Of a stretch of 64,000 nt of DNA, positions 45,006 through 57,174 are shown piece after piece. Each line of letters starts with the position of its first letter. The stretch's first letter is position 1. A model generated the notes under the pieces. It was not told where the DNA came from. It was given only the letters and a program-made list of their open reading frames with translations, and made no database searches. A program made the position numbers and the translations under genes. This stretch comes from Smallanthus sonchifolius. Lineage: Eukaryota; Streptophyta; Magnoliopsida; Asterales; Asteraceae. The stretch spans positions 24,918,350 to 24,982,349 of the forward strand of contig CM042030.1 in assembly GCA_023525975.1 (NCBI GenBank), given 5' to 3'.

Positions 45006-45800
45006 TGTAGAAATAAAGACTGATGGCTACAAAATTCTCTAAGTACAAATGTTGTTGATCTCAGAGTTTGCTGCTGACTAACAAACTACTGTGGATAAGC
45101 TTATCTGCAGCGGATACTTGTTCTTCTGCTGAAGAACAAATCTGCTGCGGATAGCCTTATCTGCTGAAGACCAGAGTTGATGCGGATAGGCTTTTCAGCA
45201 GCATCAACACTTGACGCTGCTGATAGGTAAATCATCAGCAGCTTTGGATGGTTGTGTCTTACTGCTGATAAACAACTCTACTGCTGATAGTTATCCATTC
45301 GTTGAAGATCAAACGTTGCAGCTGACCAGGCTTGCAAAAGCAAAAGAAACCATTACCACTGACAACTTTCTGCTGCTACTCTGACACACTCCACGCAGAA
45401 AGAATGTCATTGGTACAAGACAATAAAAGACAACAACGCTCTTCGCCAAGCATGCAAACAATGATGACTTAGAAGACGTTTGAATAAAGTTAACTAGCAT
45501 AGTTATTATTATTGTCTGTACATGTATAATAGCTTCAATACAAGATCAACGGTCTGTGTTAGATCTGATCCTTAGAATCAAGGGTCTGTCTTGATTCAAT
45601 GTTACTATATAAGTAGTACTTAGAGTCATTGTATCTTAGTGCTTTCTTAGAGTTTTCTCTGTAATCTTGTAAATATCGAAGCTTAATACAAATTGCATTT
45701 ATCAGTACTTCTTGTGTTTACTTGTTTACTTTGATTAAGTTGTGATTATTTCCGCCAATCTCAACTGGAATAGAACCATCTTGTATTTACCGATCCTACA
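45006..45800 (+). mobile_element. 3' LTR of K
   Basis: 795 bp, aligned without net gaps to 33528-34322. About 30 mismatches by eye, many clustered in the CTGCTGAT region (for example 45080-45190). Ends CGATCCTACA, then the ATTTT duplication. Confidence 0.96.
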
Positions 45801-45805
45801 ATTTT

Positions 45806-47696
45806 GATTACTAAAACATGTGTAATGTTTAGGTAATCATGGCGTTAAAGATATTAGCTTTGAGGACCGAGTGGAATCTTCATTAGCAAAGGTAAGTGCT
45901 TTGCACATACTTAGTAGTAGATAAGTAGTGGTTACATGTAAATAGATGTATTGTTAATTCTATTTATGTGTTGTATGTTGATTTTGACTTATGTGGTAAA
46001 TTGTCAAAGTAAGGTATGAATATGGTAGGATTGTTGTAGTTGACATAATGAGAAAATTAGTCAAAATAATGAATGACACTTGGTAAAAGTGGTGTAGTTG
46101 AACTATGTGGAATATAGTCAAACTAAATGTGGTAAAAGTAGTGCAATTGCCTAGTGTGGTAAATAGTTAAACATAAAGTGGTATAAATTGACTTAATGTG
46201 TAATAAGTCAAACCATTGTGGATAATGGTGAAATTGATGTAATTCGACCTTAGTGGTATAGGGTCAAACTATTATGTTGAAATTGGTGTAATTAGACTAT
46301 GTGGGTAATAGTCAAACTTGAATGTGCAAATGTGGTAAATAGGTGTAATTAGACCATGTGGTTAATAGTCAAACTTGAATGTGCAAATGTAGTAAATAGA
46401 TGTAAATTGACTTATGTGGTTAATAGTCAAACTTGATTGTGCAAATGTGATAGATAGATGTAAATTGACTTATGTGGTTATTGGTCAAACTAATGGATAA
46501 TATGGGGTTAAATGGTGTAAATGACTCAATGTGGTCAAGAGTCAACTAAAATGTATAATGTGGTAACATTAGACTAAAATTGACTTAATGTGGTGAAAGT
46601 CAACTGTTGGTAGTAAAATGTTAAATTGTTTGATTACATGAAGTGTGGACACTTCACGGGTGGTATTGAGGTCAAGTACTTCATGGGTAAAAGTGAAGTC
46701 AAGTACTTCATGGGAGACATGAAGTGTGGATACTTCATGGGTCGGGTAGTCAAATACTCCATGTGAGAAAGCGAGAGGTGGATCTCTCGTTAGACATGTG
46801 GATATGTCAAGTTGAAAGAATGGTAAAACATACAATGTGTATGGATCGTTATGTGTTTAAAATTGCAGGTTATTATGTACCTAAACTAACGAATTGATAG
46901 AACTTGTGTTAAACTCTTAATGAGTGAGAAACGAGTAGTGGTACTCGGGTTTGGGGATGAAAAACTAACAAATATAAGTTAGTATATGAGGGTAGACTTA
47001 TATGGAGTATAAATATAAGTCTATGTTCAATAATGGCTTAAAAATGCAAACGGGTCGAGTCGGGCGGGTCAAAAATGCCAAAACTGCAGTTAAAATACCC
47101 ATCAGCCAGCCCCCGCAGTAAGCTACGGACTAGCCGTAGCCTACGGCTCAGTCAGGGCACCTACCTGCCTTACGGGAGGTTCTACGGTTTCAATATTGGC
47201 AGTAAGCTACGGCCTAGCCGTAGCCTACGGCTGAATTGGACCTTATGGCCTAGAAGTTCTGCCTTACGGCCACACCTTACGGTCTGGTAGACGCTGGAAT
47301 TTCTGGATTTTTGGGATTTTGGCCTGTCGTTGTTGTAGGGACTTGTTGGGAGTACCAAGGGCTGCTTATCTTTACTAACCATATACAAATTGATGTTTTG
47401 TATGTAGAAAAGCTCCAGAGTGATTCTCGAGCCTCGCATCATGTGGATTGGATTCTCGTGGACGTGTTTCGTGATTGTATTTGTTCTCGTGGGGAGTCTT
47501 TACAAACATTTTGGAGTCATTAAAGGTTGTGGATAAATTATTGTGGCTAAGTTTTGTTAAAACTACTTTTGTGGAATTAGAGTAGTTAATTCATTTTTGT
47601 AAAATGAAAACGTGTGGATACGTTAAATGTTGTAATTGGGACCGCTTCCACGTCGTTTTAAAAAGTTTTAATCGATTTAAGTTTTTGGGTGTTACA
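45806..47696 (+). mobile_element. Element F 3' LTR, right part
   Basis: Resumes F's LTR after K. A donor-like AAAG|GTAAGT (45892) and acceptor TTTTGTATGTAG (47407) with branch-like TTACTAAC match the positions in the 5' copy. In between lie a repeat of about 60 bp with TTGACTTATGTGGT (45975-46610), a GAAGTGTGGACACTTC palindrome group (46635-46760) and CTACGGCCTAGCCGTAG palindromes (47100-47285). Ends GGTGTTACA at 47696. No gene. Confidence 0.75.
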
Positions 47697-49069
47697 TGAC
47701 ATCATGTTTTTGGCGCCGTTTCCTGGGACACGGTACTTCCATTTTATTTTTATTTTTTTTCTTATTTTCCCTTTTATTTTTATTTTCATCTTTATTTTAA
47801 TTTTTTTTTCCTTTTTATTTTTATTTTTATTCTTCTTACATTTATTTTTATTTCGGTACTTGTGTTAGTTGATCTGTCTTTGAAGAAACTTTCAAGGATC
47901 ATGACCGCAAAATTATTGTAAAGAGAAATGAATGGATGCAAGTACCACAATTCGAAATCATTTTTAAATTAGGCGTAACGCTTTCGAACGGATTTACATG
48001 TTTAATTTCTACATTCTGCTTAATTTTTTTTAGTGACAAGCTCGGTACTTTGAAATTTGATGCTAATGAACGAGGTAAGTTTTCTAACGTGCAATTGGGA
48101 TTTTCAATAATGACATCCCTGTTCGACCAATCGATTTTAATAAATTTTAATAAAATAATACTTTTAGAAAATTTTAACTAATTTTGATTATTTATCAATT
48201 AAAAAATTATTTTATTTTAAAGTATCAATTTCACATGAAAAAAAAATCAAAATGGCCAAACTGGGGGACGCACGGGCGTGCATCAGGATGCACGACCGTG
48301 CATCAGTGCACGTGCAGTCTGGGCGTAAAGGGGGCAGAAACTTGCAGTTTGCTCAAACCCTCACCCCCAAAACACGCTCGGAACTCGCCGAAATCACCCA
48401 AAAACACCCGATTTTCACCCGTTTCTTCCGATTTTTGCTTCCAATCTCTTCACAAAGGTATGTAAGTTTATCCATTATCATATTTAGGTTGATTTCTGCT
48501 TCAAATATGACTGATTTTACTCAAATGAATCTAGGGTTTCATCTTGTATCTTGGTTTGAATATGCACGAATCTGAACTTAATACTAAATCTAAATGCATG
48601 TTTGACTATGTAAGATCATAATGTAACACTTTTTAGTCTTATTTGGGTAGATTTGTTTGATTCGTATGAACGGGTTTTTGAATTTTGACTTAAGACTCTT
48701 GAACTCGGAAATACGAATTAAAGCATTGATATTGTATATATGTGTTTAGGTTTTTGCATAGTTAGTGGAAAATTGTTGATTGAATGAAATAGGTCAAGAA
48801 TTTTGACGGGTTTGACTTTTCTGAAGTCAACATGTTGTGCATCTATGTTTATATTCGTATTGCACCGTTCGAGTTTGCACCTTGTTTGATTAATTATAAT
48901 AGACCACTTTTGGACTCCGGAAACATAATCGTGCCATAACCATGAATTTTGTGTTTCATTTGTGTGGTCCTAAAAATAATAAACTGTTTTTGGCACCATT
49001 TCTATATGTGTTTAATGAAGCAATCTTATTTCTTGGCAATAACTTTTTCAACTGGTAATTGTGTAGGAT
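47697..49069 (+). mobile_element. Leader of Athila-like element G
   Basis: TTTTTGGCGCCGTTTCC at about 47707-47723 is the primer-site motif typical of Athila/Tat gypsy elements. A T-rich tract (47740-47850) follows. Near 48265-48325 are GCACGGGCGTGCATC and GATGCACGACCGTGCATC palindromes. A donor-like AAAG|GTATGTAAG (about 48460) and a TTGTGTAG acceptor just before the ORF1 start (about 49067) suggest a 5' leader intron. No coding sequence seen here. Confidence 0.6.
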
Positions 49070-50296
49070 ATGGCAGAATCCTCCAGGCAAGCGGGCAGAA
49101 AAAGGAGAAACACCCGCTCAGATTCTCGAACGAGTTAGTCTTCCTCTATATCGCCAGAGGATGTACCACCTCCACCCTACCATCTAACACCAATACTAGA
49201 AAGCATGCCTGACATGCATCCTTGGTTAATTTTTGAAACCGATAATGCTATTGAGATGCATGCTTTCCAAACGTTTCCATGCCTTATGAAACAAGAATTT
49301 GGAACTCATAAAACAATCTGCTATGATACTCTGGAAGGTATTGGTCTGTTGGAGGAAACATTGCCACTGATCACAAGACCGTGGATCAAATTCTTTGAAA
49401 TCCAACAGCCAACCTACTATAAGATGACCCTGGAGTCCCTAGCGTCCTTTCAATTTGATAGGCCCGTGCTGAGCAAGTCAAAGCACGATTGTATACGGTT
49501 TAGGATGGCTCGGCAATGTTATGAGATGTATTTGCTTGATTTTGGGATTCGGATGTGATTGTATAGACACAGAGAGCTACACCTCCGTGTGTTCACTAAG
49601 AGTATACATGAGTTCGGGGAAGGCGAAGCACAACAGGTTTGGCTCAAGGCCATATGATCCTCATAGACAAAAGAGCACCAAAATCCTCCACCCTATGCAT
49701 CGATACCTTCACCGAGTGATCGTCCACACCATTGGTGGGCATAATGATAGTACCGAATTTGAAACAGTCAGAGACATGTTCCACTTACACTACCTCATTG
49801 ATCAGATTCCTTATAGGTTGGCCTACAGTCTTGCCAAATTCTTCACTCGTGCTTACGGGTACTCTTCTAGCAGCCATATATTTGGAGGTCCCTACATTAC
49901 TCACTTAGCAGCATACTTGGGGGTCCTAACTCCTGTAAACGTTGGCATGCTTACAAATTTGGACCTACAGATGGAAGAGGTAAACAGGCAGATGTTGATC
50001 AACATGAGGATGATGAGGAAGATACAGGGGTGTATAGACTGGTAGACCACCGGGGCAATCCTTGGAAAGGAGTAGTAATTCCATCAGATGCAACATCACG
50101 CGTAGGAGCCAGGTATGTGTCATACTACTGTTGATCCCATAATGTTGGATTTGATGATCCGTATGGGTCTACTGGGGCAGACGATGGATGGCATGCGACA
50201 TGACTTCTATGATCTTACACATGATCCGTATGCCCATCAGCAGTACCAGCAGCCTCTAGGTCCTCATCAGTAGTGGCCCCGACCTCCATTCAAGTA
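49070..50296 (+). pseudogene. Athila-type ORF1 (gag-like) of element G, broken
   Basis: Starts MAESSRQAGRKRRNT at 49070; TAG at codon 23, TGA at 49556, then a frameshift near 49640 into the frame ending at 50045. Characteristic blocks: ITRPWIKFFEIQQPTYYKMTLE, FQFDR, RHRELHLRVF (after the stop), HRQKSTKILHP, RYLHRVIVHTIGGHNDS and IFGGPYITHLAAYLGVL. They resemble the plant ORF1 domain found next to Athila gag. A tail with YDLTHDPYAHQQYQQPLGPHQ-like residues can be read to 50296. No protease or pol follows, so G is also non-autonomous or truncated. Confidence 0.72.
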
Positions 50297-50521
50297 GCAT
50301 CTCTTTCTCCTTTATCTCTGACATTTGTGGTTCTTTTCTGATAAAACTTATGGTTCTTAACTCTTGACAATGATTGGTTTTGTTTGTTGACTAGACACAG
50401 TGTAACATCCCAAAACTGGTAATAAGTAAATAATGACACGATCGAAATTTATAATTTTTAAATGGCGAAAGAAAAACGGATGGGCTTGGGATCGGCTACA
50501 ACGTGCCGAAGGAAGCCTAAG

Positions 50522-50530
50522 TATATAAGG
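50522..50530 (+). promoter_or_regulatory. TATA box of solo LTR D
   Basis: TATATAAGG lies 121 bp into the LTR, matching the box of the related LTR at 4084-4093. Confidence 0.75.
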
Positions 50531-50691
50531 GCAAGGGCTGCTCTAAACCTTTCATTTCTACCATTCACAAGTTCTAGAGAGAGAAGAGAGCTCAGGTCTA
50601 TAGAGAGAAAGTGACGGATCGACTCAGGAATTCAGGAGAACGTTGCTGCTGTGCTCGTGATCATCTCCTCCGAATCAGAAATCCAACCCAG

Positions 50692-52182
50692 GTAAGCGTT
50701 CGATCATAATCTGAGTTTTTATGATTTTTTTGGGATTTTCGGTTTTAGCCCAATAGATGATGATTTTACGGATAAAACTTGAAAATGGGCTTAGGTATAG
50801 CATCTAGAATGAAAACCGAACGTTTTGATCAAAGAAAATTTCGATATTGACACAATCAGAGTCGCATGCAGAACCTTCGGGTTTTTGGGGAAGAAGACTG
50901 ATTCATCGAAACTACTTAGTTTCGATATATATATATATATACAGACCCATCGAAACTACCTAGTTTCTATATGCCCACGATCCGAAGCTAAGATAATACA
51001 TAAGTTACTTACCGAAACTACCATAGTTTCAATATGAACCCATAACTCGAAACTACCAAGTTTCGACAGAAGCAACCTATCAAAACTACCAAGTTTCGAC
51101 AGAAGCAACCTATCGAAACTACCAAGTTTCGACACAAGCAACCTATCGAAACTACCAAGTTTCGATATAAGCAAATTCATCGAAACTACTAGGTCCAAGC
51201 ATAGTAATGTCTAGTGTCATCTAGGAGCACTACCTTACGTGTATGACTTTATTATACAGATTGTGAGTGACATTAGTGACGCTCAGTAACCAGCTAGGTG
51301 TATCTCAGAAACTACTCATCAGGTGAGTTCTATGTGTCCCTTTCTATGTTATGTACAAACCTTATTAAATGTTTTGGGGCTGAAGTGTATACACTAAATG
51401 AATAAATACTATGAATGCCAATGTGATCATACGTGATATACAAATATATATATTTATATATATATATATGAAAATGAATTATGAACAAAGAATGAAACGT
51501 ATGTTTACAAAGTATGAATGAAAGAATGACAAAATATGAATGAATGAAATCTTGTTTTATATAATATATATTGCATGTTATGAATATACGTGAATGTTAT
51601 TGACGCTTCGATGCTAGCGGGTACTACGGTAGACGGACAACCACGTGACTATCTTGCAACCGGGACAAAAAAATATTCCTTCATCAGCTAGGAAATAAAA
51701 AGGGGCATTAATGGACGGTCGAAGCAAATGCCAAATCATATGTAGAACGGTTGCAAACATGGTAGCACGTGGGAAACGGATACCTTCGGGTAGACGGGCG
51801 AAAAGGACGGACTACGACGGTAGGACAGTTTACGACGGACGACCGAAGGTTGGCCGGACGGTTTTTAGGCGGACGGTTTCTAGGACCGGACGAGTCAAAG
51901 GGCTACGACGGTAACTTCATGGCGTATGTCTTTGTGACATACGCAGTAAAAGACGGGTTGATCACCCTTATGCGTACGACCAAATTAATGTTAAGGAAAA
52001 ACTAAAGGTGAATGCATATCAATGTAGTCACTCAAGAATGATGAAAGAAAAGTAAAAGTTAAGAATACGTATTTATGTTCTTTATATATAAACTTATGTA
52101 TACTTTTGAAGAAATAATGTTTATATCTAATCTTTTAAACTAGAACTCACCAGCGTTAGCTGACTTTTAGTATACATTTCAG
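50692..52182 (+). other. Predicted leader intron in LTR D
   Basis: Donor CAG|GTAAGC at 50691/50692. CAGC-GTTA-GCTG hairpin at 52151-52162 overlapping a CTGAC branch-like site, then TTTCAG|GT at 52182. The related hybrid LTR has the same signals on the minus strand (3920 to 2488). Prediction only; no transcript evidence. Confidence 0.5.
50904..51192. repeat. TCGAAACTA..TAGTTTCGA palindrome array, LTR D
   Basis: The first unit is TCGAAACTACTTAGTTTCGA (50906-50925). Seven or eight units follow, later ones as TCGAAACTACCAAGTTTCGA spaced 34 bp by ACAGAAGCAACCTA. The same core occurs in the C LTRs, a different family. Confidence 0.92.
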
Positions 52183-52435
52183 GTAACAAAGAAAAGGGTC
52201 GTGTGAAGACGTGATGGCTGCCCGGCTAGAGACTGACATTCCGATTTATGTTTTTTTTTCTTTTGTCAAACAATGATGTATGTTTTAAATGTTGAGACTT
52301 CCGCTGTAATGTACTCAAACGTGAATGTTTTTGTTGTTAATTGAACGTGTTAAATTTAAAGTTCAGTATTAATGACTTTGTTTATGAGTAAACCCAACAA
52401 GTGAGGTTACCGGGGATAAGGGGCCTTACACACAG

Positions 52436-55033
52436 TATCATTTTTACCGATTACATGGGTAACCGTTGACATGGTGGCGCCCCAACCCTATTCGGCCGCC
52501 AATTATTGGCGAATATTAGTTTAACTCTTTTTATTTTCAGTATTTGTTTTGAGCATTGCATACGTCACAGGTATTACAAATTTGGGTTCTTTCTTGGAAA
52601 TACGTTTTTGGCGCCGTTGTAGTGGAATTCGACCATACGCACGATGATGACGTATCATCAGGGGAGTATTAGTTTCCTTTCACCCTTATTTTACCCATGA
52701 CATTTACTACATATCATATTTTTGTATAATGTGGACATTGTCAAATTTTAAGTGCGGGGTGAAAGCTTACATTGCCTAATTTTGTCCTAAGTATTACAAG
52801 TGCATGATTAACAACTACTCAATCTATTGAATTAAAATACATATAGAAGTAATAAAAACATTTTAAAAAATAATCTGTAAGCATAATAGCTTCTTAAATA
52901 GTCTAAAAGCAAAAGTCTTAAAAATCATTTGTCATAATCAACATAATAATAAAAACAGCAATTTGGAATACCGTTGAAGTGAATCAAGGAAACAAATAGG
53001 GAAGATTAGGAAGCACAACAAAAAGAAAGAAGTCTATCCACACTTTTACTTTTGTTACCCTTTAGCTTCCGTTTCATGTGAGAATTTGAGCCAATTTAAG
53101 CATTATCATACATACACATACATATTTCACATGCTCATTTCGTTTGATATAGTGTTTTGCTAATTATTGCTTTAACTTGTGTAAAATATACATTTCAATA
53201 TCATAGACTAAAAGAATGCATAAAAATGATTGAGCCATTTGGATTAACCCATTTTCTTTAGCCTTTTGTTGTTTTTTACCTACCCTAAACATTACCCCTT
53301 AGTTTGCCCCTTTGAGCCTAACCCTTTTTCGTTTCTAAACTCACGTTTCAAACCCAAAAAATCAAAAAATTTCCCTTTTTAACCATTTTCGTTGAAAATC
53401 GACTTGGCTATGATTTAAGGAATAATTATCCGCCACTAGTCATTGCTTTGTATTATGTTTGAAGAATGAAACTCGTTTGGTTTCATAAAAAAAAAGTTGT
53501 AATGACTGAAAAGATGAGGGGGAAACAACAAGAAGTGCATAACCGCCCAAGATATTGAAGAAATCTCAACAGAAGATAATCAAACTTACTCGAAAAATTG
53601 GAGTACGCAAAAGCTGATCAATGTGGATGTATTAGGCGGAAACAACCAAACGATCCATGGGGAATTGATAGTAATGTGCATTTCAAAGACAAGAAGAAGT
53701 TAACATCCTGAAGAAGGGATTTGGTCTTGACAATCTGACCTTAAAAGAGTCCTTGGATTAGTTATAATGTCTGATCCAAGTCTAATAAGAAATTATTTAC
53801 CTTTTAATCATAAAGCCAAGTCAGATTTTCAACACTTATCCATTCTTTCAAAATGTTTCCTACCTAACCCTAAGCCAATCATTACAACCTTTTATAAAGC
53901 TCTCTTGATTTATGCATATATTTTATGTCAGTTGATGGAGATTTGATTTTCGTACAAGCATTAATTGTAGCACTGAGTGTTCTTCTTGAAATACCTTATC
54001 CACATATTTAACCCAAGTGTTGAGTGAACATCTGTGAGGTCGTAATTTTATGCATAATCATAGTTCCATCAAATATGTTGGGCTTGCTACCCTCTTGTGA
54101 AGAAACACTCGAAAGGTATAAACACCAAATCATTGTTTTTAAGAAGGCCATTCAGCCATTTGGGATGAAAGCTTTGGGTGATCATTTAATCAATACCTTA
54201 CTTCTATGGGTATAATCATGCATGATTTTGCTTGAGGACAAAAATTATACAATTGTGTTACAAAAGAATAATTGAACTTGGTTTGCAAAAACATGAAGAA
54301 ATCACTCAAAATCAAAGAGAAATCAGCATTCGGAAGTCAATTGAATGAACATGGACCCAGAAAGTCAAAGCAGGAAGTCAAAAGTCAACAGAGAGCAGAA
54401 GTGGGTCCATGCGCGGGCGTGCATCCCAATGCATGGCCGTGCAAAGGTCAAAAATGCTCCCTGTACTCCCCAAAGCTGCCAGATTCCTTCACGTGCAAGA
54501 AAAGGGTGCTTTGCACGCCCGTGCAATCCAATGCACAGTCGTGCATTGTTAAAATCTTTGCCTGTAAATAGCAAGCTCATTCTACAGTTTTAGATGTCTA
54601 AGAACAAAGGTTGTGAAGGCCCTAGTGCTCTGCTAGAGCCGGAACTCTCTCGGTTTTGGTCTGTTTTAGCTTTTCTTTGTTTATTTTATGTTTTTAGTAT
54701 AGTAATATGGAATGATTCTTCTAATTCAAATAACAAGAAGCAACCATCCGTCATCGGCAGTGTAACAACTGCAAAAATATTTCAGAATCTAAAACCGAGT
54801 TGTTGGACTAGGCCTAATCAGGCCCAATAGAGATCCAAGCTCATCTGATGCCAAATTACATAAACCGAACATCATACTAGCCACTCGGTGTCATCTAATG
54901 ACACGTTACGAGATCCTGAGAATCTAAGAAAAGATAGGTGCAGGTACACGATTCAGAATTTTAAATGTTAAACGCGTCAGACATTGGTTTATTACCAGAT
55001 ATTCGGTTAGACGATTAAATAAGATAACGAATT
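52436..55033 (+). other. Non-coding right part of Athila-like sequence G
   Basis: No ORF1 or pol is visible. It contains a second TTTTTGGCGCCGTTG primer-like motif (about 52604-52618), which may mark another element. It also has AAGTGCGGGGTGAAAGC (52750) and TTGCTTGAGGACAAAAA (54226), like the purine-rich 3' parts of Athila/Tat elements, and a CCTTTGAGCCTAACCC stretch (53311). Palindromes GCGGGCGTGCATCCC and GCATGGCCGTGC lie at 54411-54445, with related units at 54510-54548. From about 54850 the origin is unclear. Confidence 0.5.
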
Positions 55034-55483
55034 TGTAGGTCCTAACGATAGGGTCCCTGTGCTAGAATGATTCTAACAAATCAGCTATAGAGAAGCAGAT
55101 TGTTGAAGAAAATAGCAAACACAAGATGAAGAGCAACACAAACAAGAACATAAACCACAGATTTTATTAGATCCACTGTGAAACGATTACAGATAAGCAC
55201 CTGGATTACAAAGAACACAACTACAACCTCCTACTCGCTCTCAAATTGACTATAGTAACGATGTTTTGTGCCAGAGCTCAATAATTAGGTTTTTGAGTTG
55301 CTATTTATAGACAACATAGCAAGAGTTGGCGTGAAGATTGCCGACTATCGACATACGGCCGATAACCGACATAGCGACTCATCAAGAGTCGCTATCGACT
55401 CTTGATCCATAAACCTCTTTTACAAAACCTACAATTAAGCCCCTGTAGTTATCAGGAATGCATCAGTTATTCAGATTCCAACA
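55034..55483 (-). mobile_element. Copia-like 3' LTR of element I
   Basis: On the minus strand it runs TGTTGGAATCTG to GGACCTACA, 450 bp, and is preceded by a GGTTACGGGGGAAAT polypurine tract. Minus-strand CTATAAATAGC is near 55302-55312. A hairpin AGCGACTC/GAGTCGCT lies at about 55374-55394, upstream of the TATA box. It ends in the same way as the LTR of H (62276-62865). Flanking bases GAATT cannot be matched because J replaces the other side. Confidence 0.75.
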
Positions 55484-55628
55484 ATTTCCCCCGTAACCGT
55501 TGCAATCCTGATTCTTTACAGCTTCATGGGCTCCTTTTTCTCTAGATCCTGGGGATTGACTTGATTTTCTTTAGCTTCAATGCTGGCTTTTAGTTCAGCC
55601 ATTTTCTTCTTTAGTTCCAAAGCTCGGT
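55484..55628 (-). pseudogene. Element I internal stub: tail of a coiled-coil ORF before the polypurine tract
   Basis: On the minus strand 55628-55519 encodes about 36 residues (ALELKKKMAELKASIEAKEN, then a QVNPQDLEKKEPMKL end) and a stop at 55516-55518. This is a charged helix, cut upstream by J. It ends about 20 bp before the polypurine tract, the same arrangement as ORF3 of K, so I may also have had a third ORF. Too short for homology. Confidence 0.5.
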
Positions 55629-57174
55629 TGTCACACCCCAACCGACGGCGGAATACATCGGGGCGGAACATGTAGACTGTTCAAAAGCTCAAGGTTTGCT
55701 AAAGTTTAAATATTTAAACAACCAGTTTCATATCATAAATAATCATGAATTCAACAATACAAAGAAAATAGAAATACATAAATAGTTTCATTAATTTAGA
55801 TTCTAGGTCCTCGGTCCTAGGTGAAGCAGCTTGTACTTATTCTCAAGCATTAGTACCTGAAACATGATGAAAACAAGGTCAACTAAAAAGTTGGTGAGCA
55901 TACATAGGTTTTGACACACAACCAAGTTTTAAAGTGTTTTATACAATTCATACGATACACGTGTATAAGGCATTTATGGAGAATCTATAGTTAAACTAAG
56001 TGTGTACAATCAAACCTTGTGACTGAGACATAACACGCAGGTTACCTTAATGTAAAGTCGGTAACAAACACCCTAACCGGGTGGGTTTGTCAGACACAAT
56101 AGATCTATCAATGTTAACCGTTGGCTTGTACGGAGTTAATGATTGTACTAATGTCATGTATATGTAGTCTTAACTCATAGCATTCAAGCATAAAGCACAT
56201 AACACATAATATCATATTATTGAATTGTAATTAAGTCTATGCAAAAAGGTTTCAAAAAGTAAATCACGTTTCACCCCAATAGTATAAAATGAAAAAGGGG
56301 GCTATGTAAACTCACTTGTAGTAACGGCGTAGAATGCACGAACAAAAGGTAGTAAAAGTGATCCTTTTGCAAATCACAAGTTTAACCTAGATTGTAATGT
56401 ATATGAATATGAATTAATAACACGCGCAAATGTCTAAAGCAAAGTCTAGGGTTTTAATGGGAGTGAGTGTAGGGTCTTGTACAATGGGTTTAATTTGAAT
56501 AACTAAATAAATGAAATAATTAATTTCTTTTTATTTATTTATTTAGAAAAAGCATTATGGGGTTATATTTATTCAAATATAATTTAGATAAATAAGTTTA
56601 TTTTATTTATTTACGAGAAATGTGTCAATTTATTGAGTAGATATCTATTAGTTTGTATAATCAAGAAATTATAATTTAAGTCATAAATGGATTATTAATG
56701 TAAAGGAAGGATAACCGTAAACATAAACAAAATCTTTTCTTTTATTTATTAATTTATTAATAAAGTAGTATGTTCTAAAAGAAATGAGGAAAGAGTAAAT
56801 ATACATTAATATATATTTAGAAGATTTCATTTGTTCACATAGGGTCTAAACCCTAATATGTATATTTAATAGAAATTGATCTTTATAAAATTGTTTTATG
56901 AAATAATAGGGTACGAAATCTCAACAAAAAACTTCATAAAATTAGACATTTTAAATGCTTCGATTTAAGTATAACAATTTTATTTCAAATTATAGTTCAA
57001 ATGATTTTGGTGCCTTGAATTTCAGTTTTGAATCGATTTTTAATTGTTAAATAATAGTTTCCCTTAAGATTTATCAAATACAAATTATAAACTGATCTGA
57101 TGTTCATAAGTTTATAAAATAAATTTTATAAATTTGCATTCATGTGTGAAATTCGGGTTTTAAAAACAATTGCA

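Larger units (their letters stand above)
33528..45800 (+). mobile_element. Complete Ty1/copia element K (Sirevirus-like)
   Basis: Target duplication ATTTT lies at 33523-33527 and 45801-45805. LTRs are 33528-34322 and 45006-45800, both 795 bp, TG...CA ends. Initiator-Met primer site at 34325, polypurine tract before 45006. The internal order is gag with zinc knuckle, gag extension with two more knuckles, protease-integrase, RT-RNase H, spacer, long third ORF. Protease and integrase before RT define copia; the size of 12.3 kb and the third ORF point to the Sirevirus group. By hand count the LTRs differ at about 30 sites (near 4%) with no length change, so insertion was perhaps 1-2 million years ago at commonly used plant rates. 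All ORFs are broken. Confidence 0.95.
50401..52430 (+). mobile_element. Solo gypsy LTR D
   Basis: Flanked by CACAG at 50396-50400 and 52431-52435. Starts TGTAACATCCC, ends GGGGCCTTACA; 2030 bp. No internal sequence on either side, so this is a solo LTR left by LTR-LTR recombination. It is the same family as 2259-4215 (inverted). TATATAAGG at 50522-50530. A tetrapyrimidine- and purine-rich leader is followed by a CAG|GTAAGC donor (50692). The palindrome array is at 50904-51192, and a branch CTGAC plus TTTCAG acceptor lie at 52161-52182. Confidence 0.93.

Noticed and set aside
47182..47523. Open frames of 70-86 codons on both strands
   Set aside because: They run through the CTACGGC palindrome array of the F LTR; no homology, no codon bias.
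48184..48575. Two overlapping frames of about 100 codons in the G leader
   Set aside because: They overlap the GC-rich palindromes and stop before ORF1; likely chance openness of GC-richer DNA.
50904..51192. Regularly spaced palindromes resembling a CRISPR array
   Set aside because: The spacers are themselves repeated, the array lies in a solo LTR of a plant retrotransposon, and no cas-like gene exists.
52436..52620. Second Athila-type element starting at the TTTTTGGCGCCGTTG motif
   Set aside because: Only the short primer-like motif supports it; no LTR end with CA or ORF1 follows, so I mention it without a separate call.
54272..54593. Open frames of 71-99 codons near the right end of G
   Set aside because: Same cause: a palindromic GC-rich stretch in non-coding 3' sequence; opposite frames are equally open.
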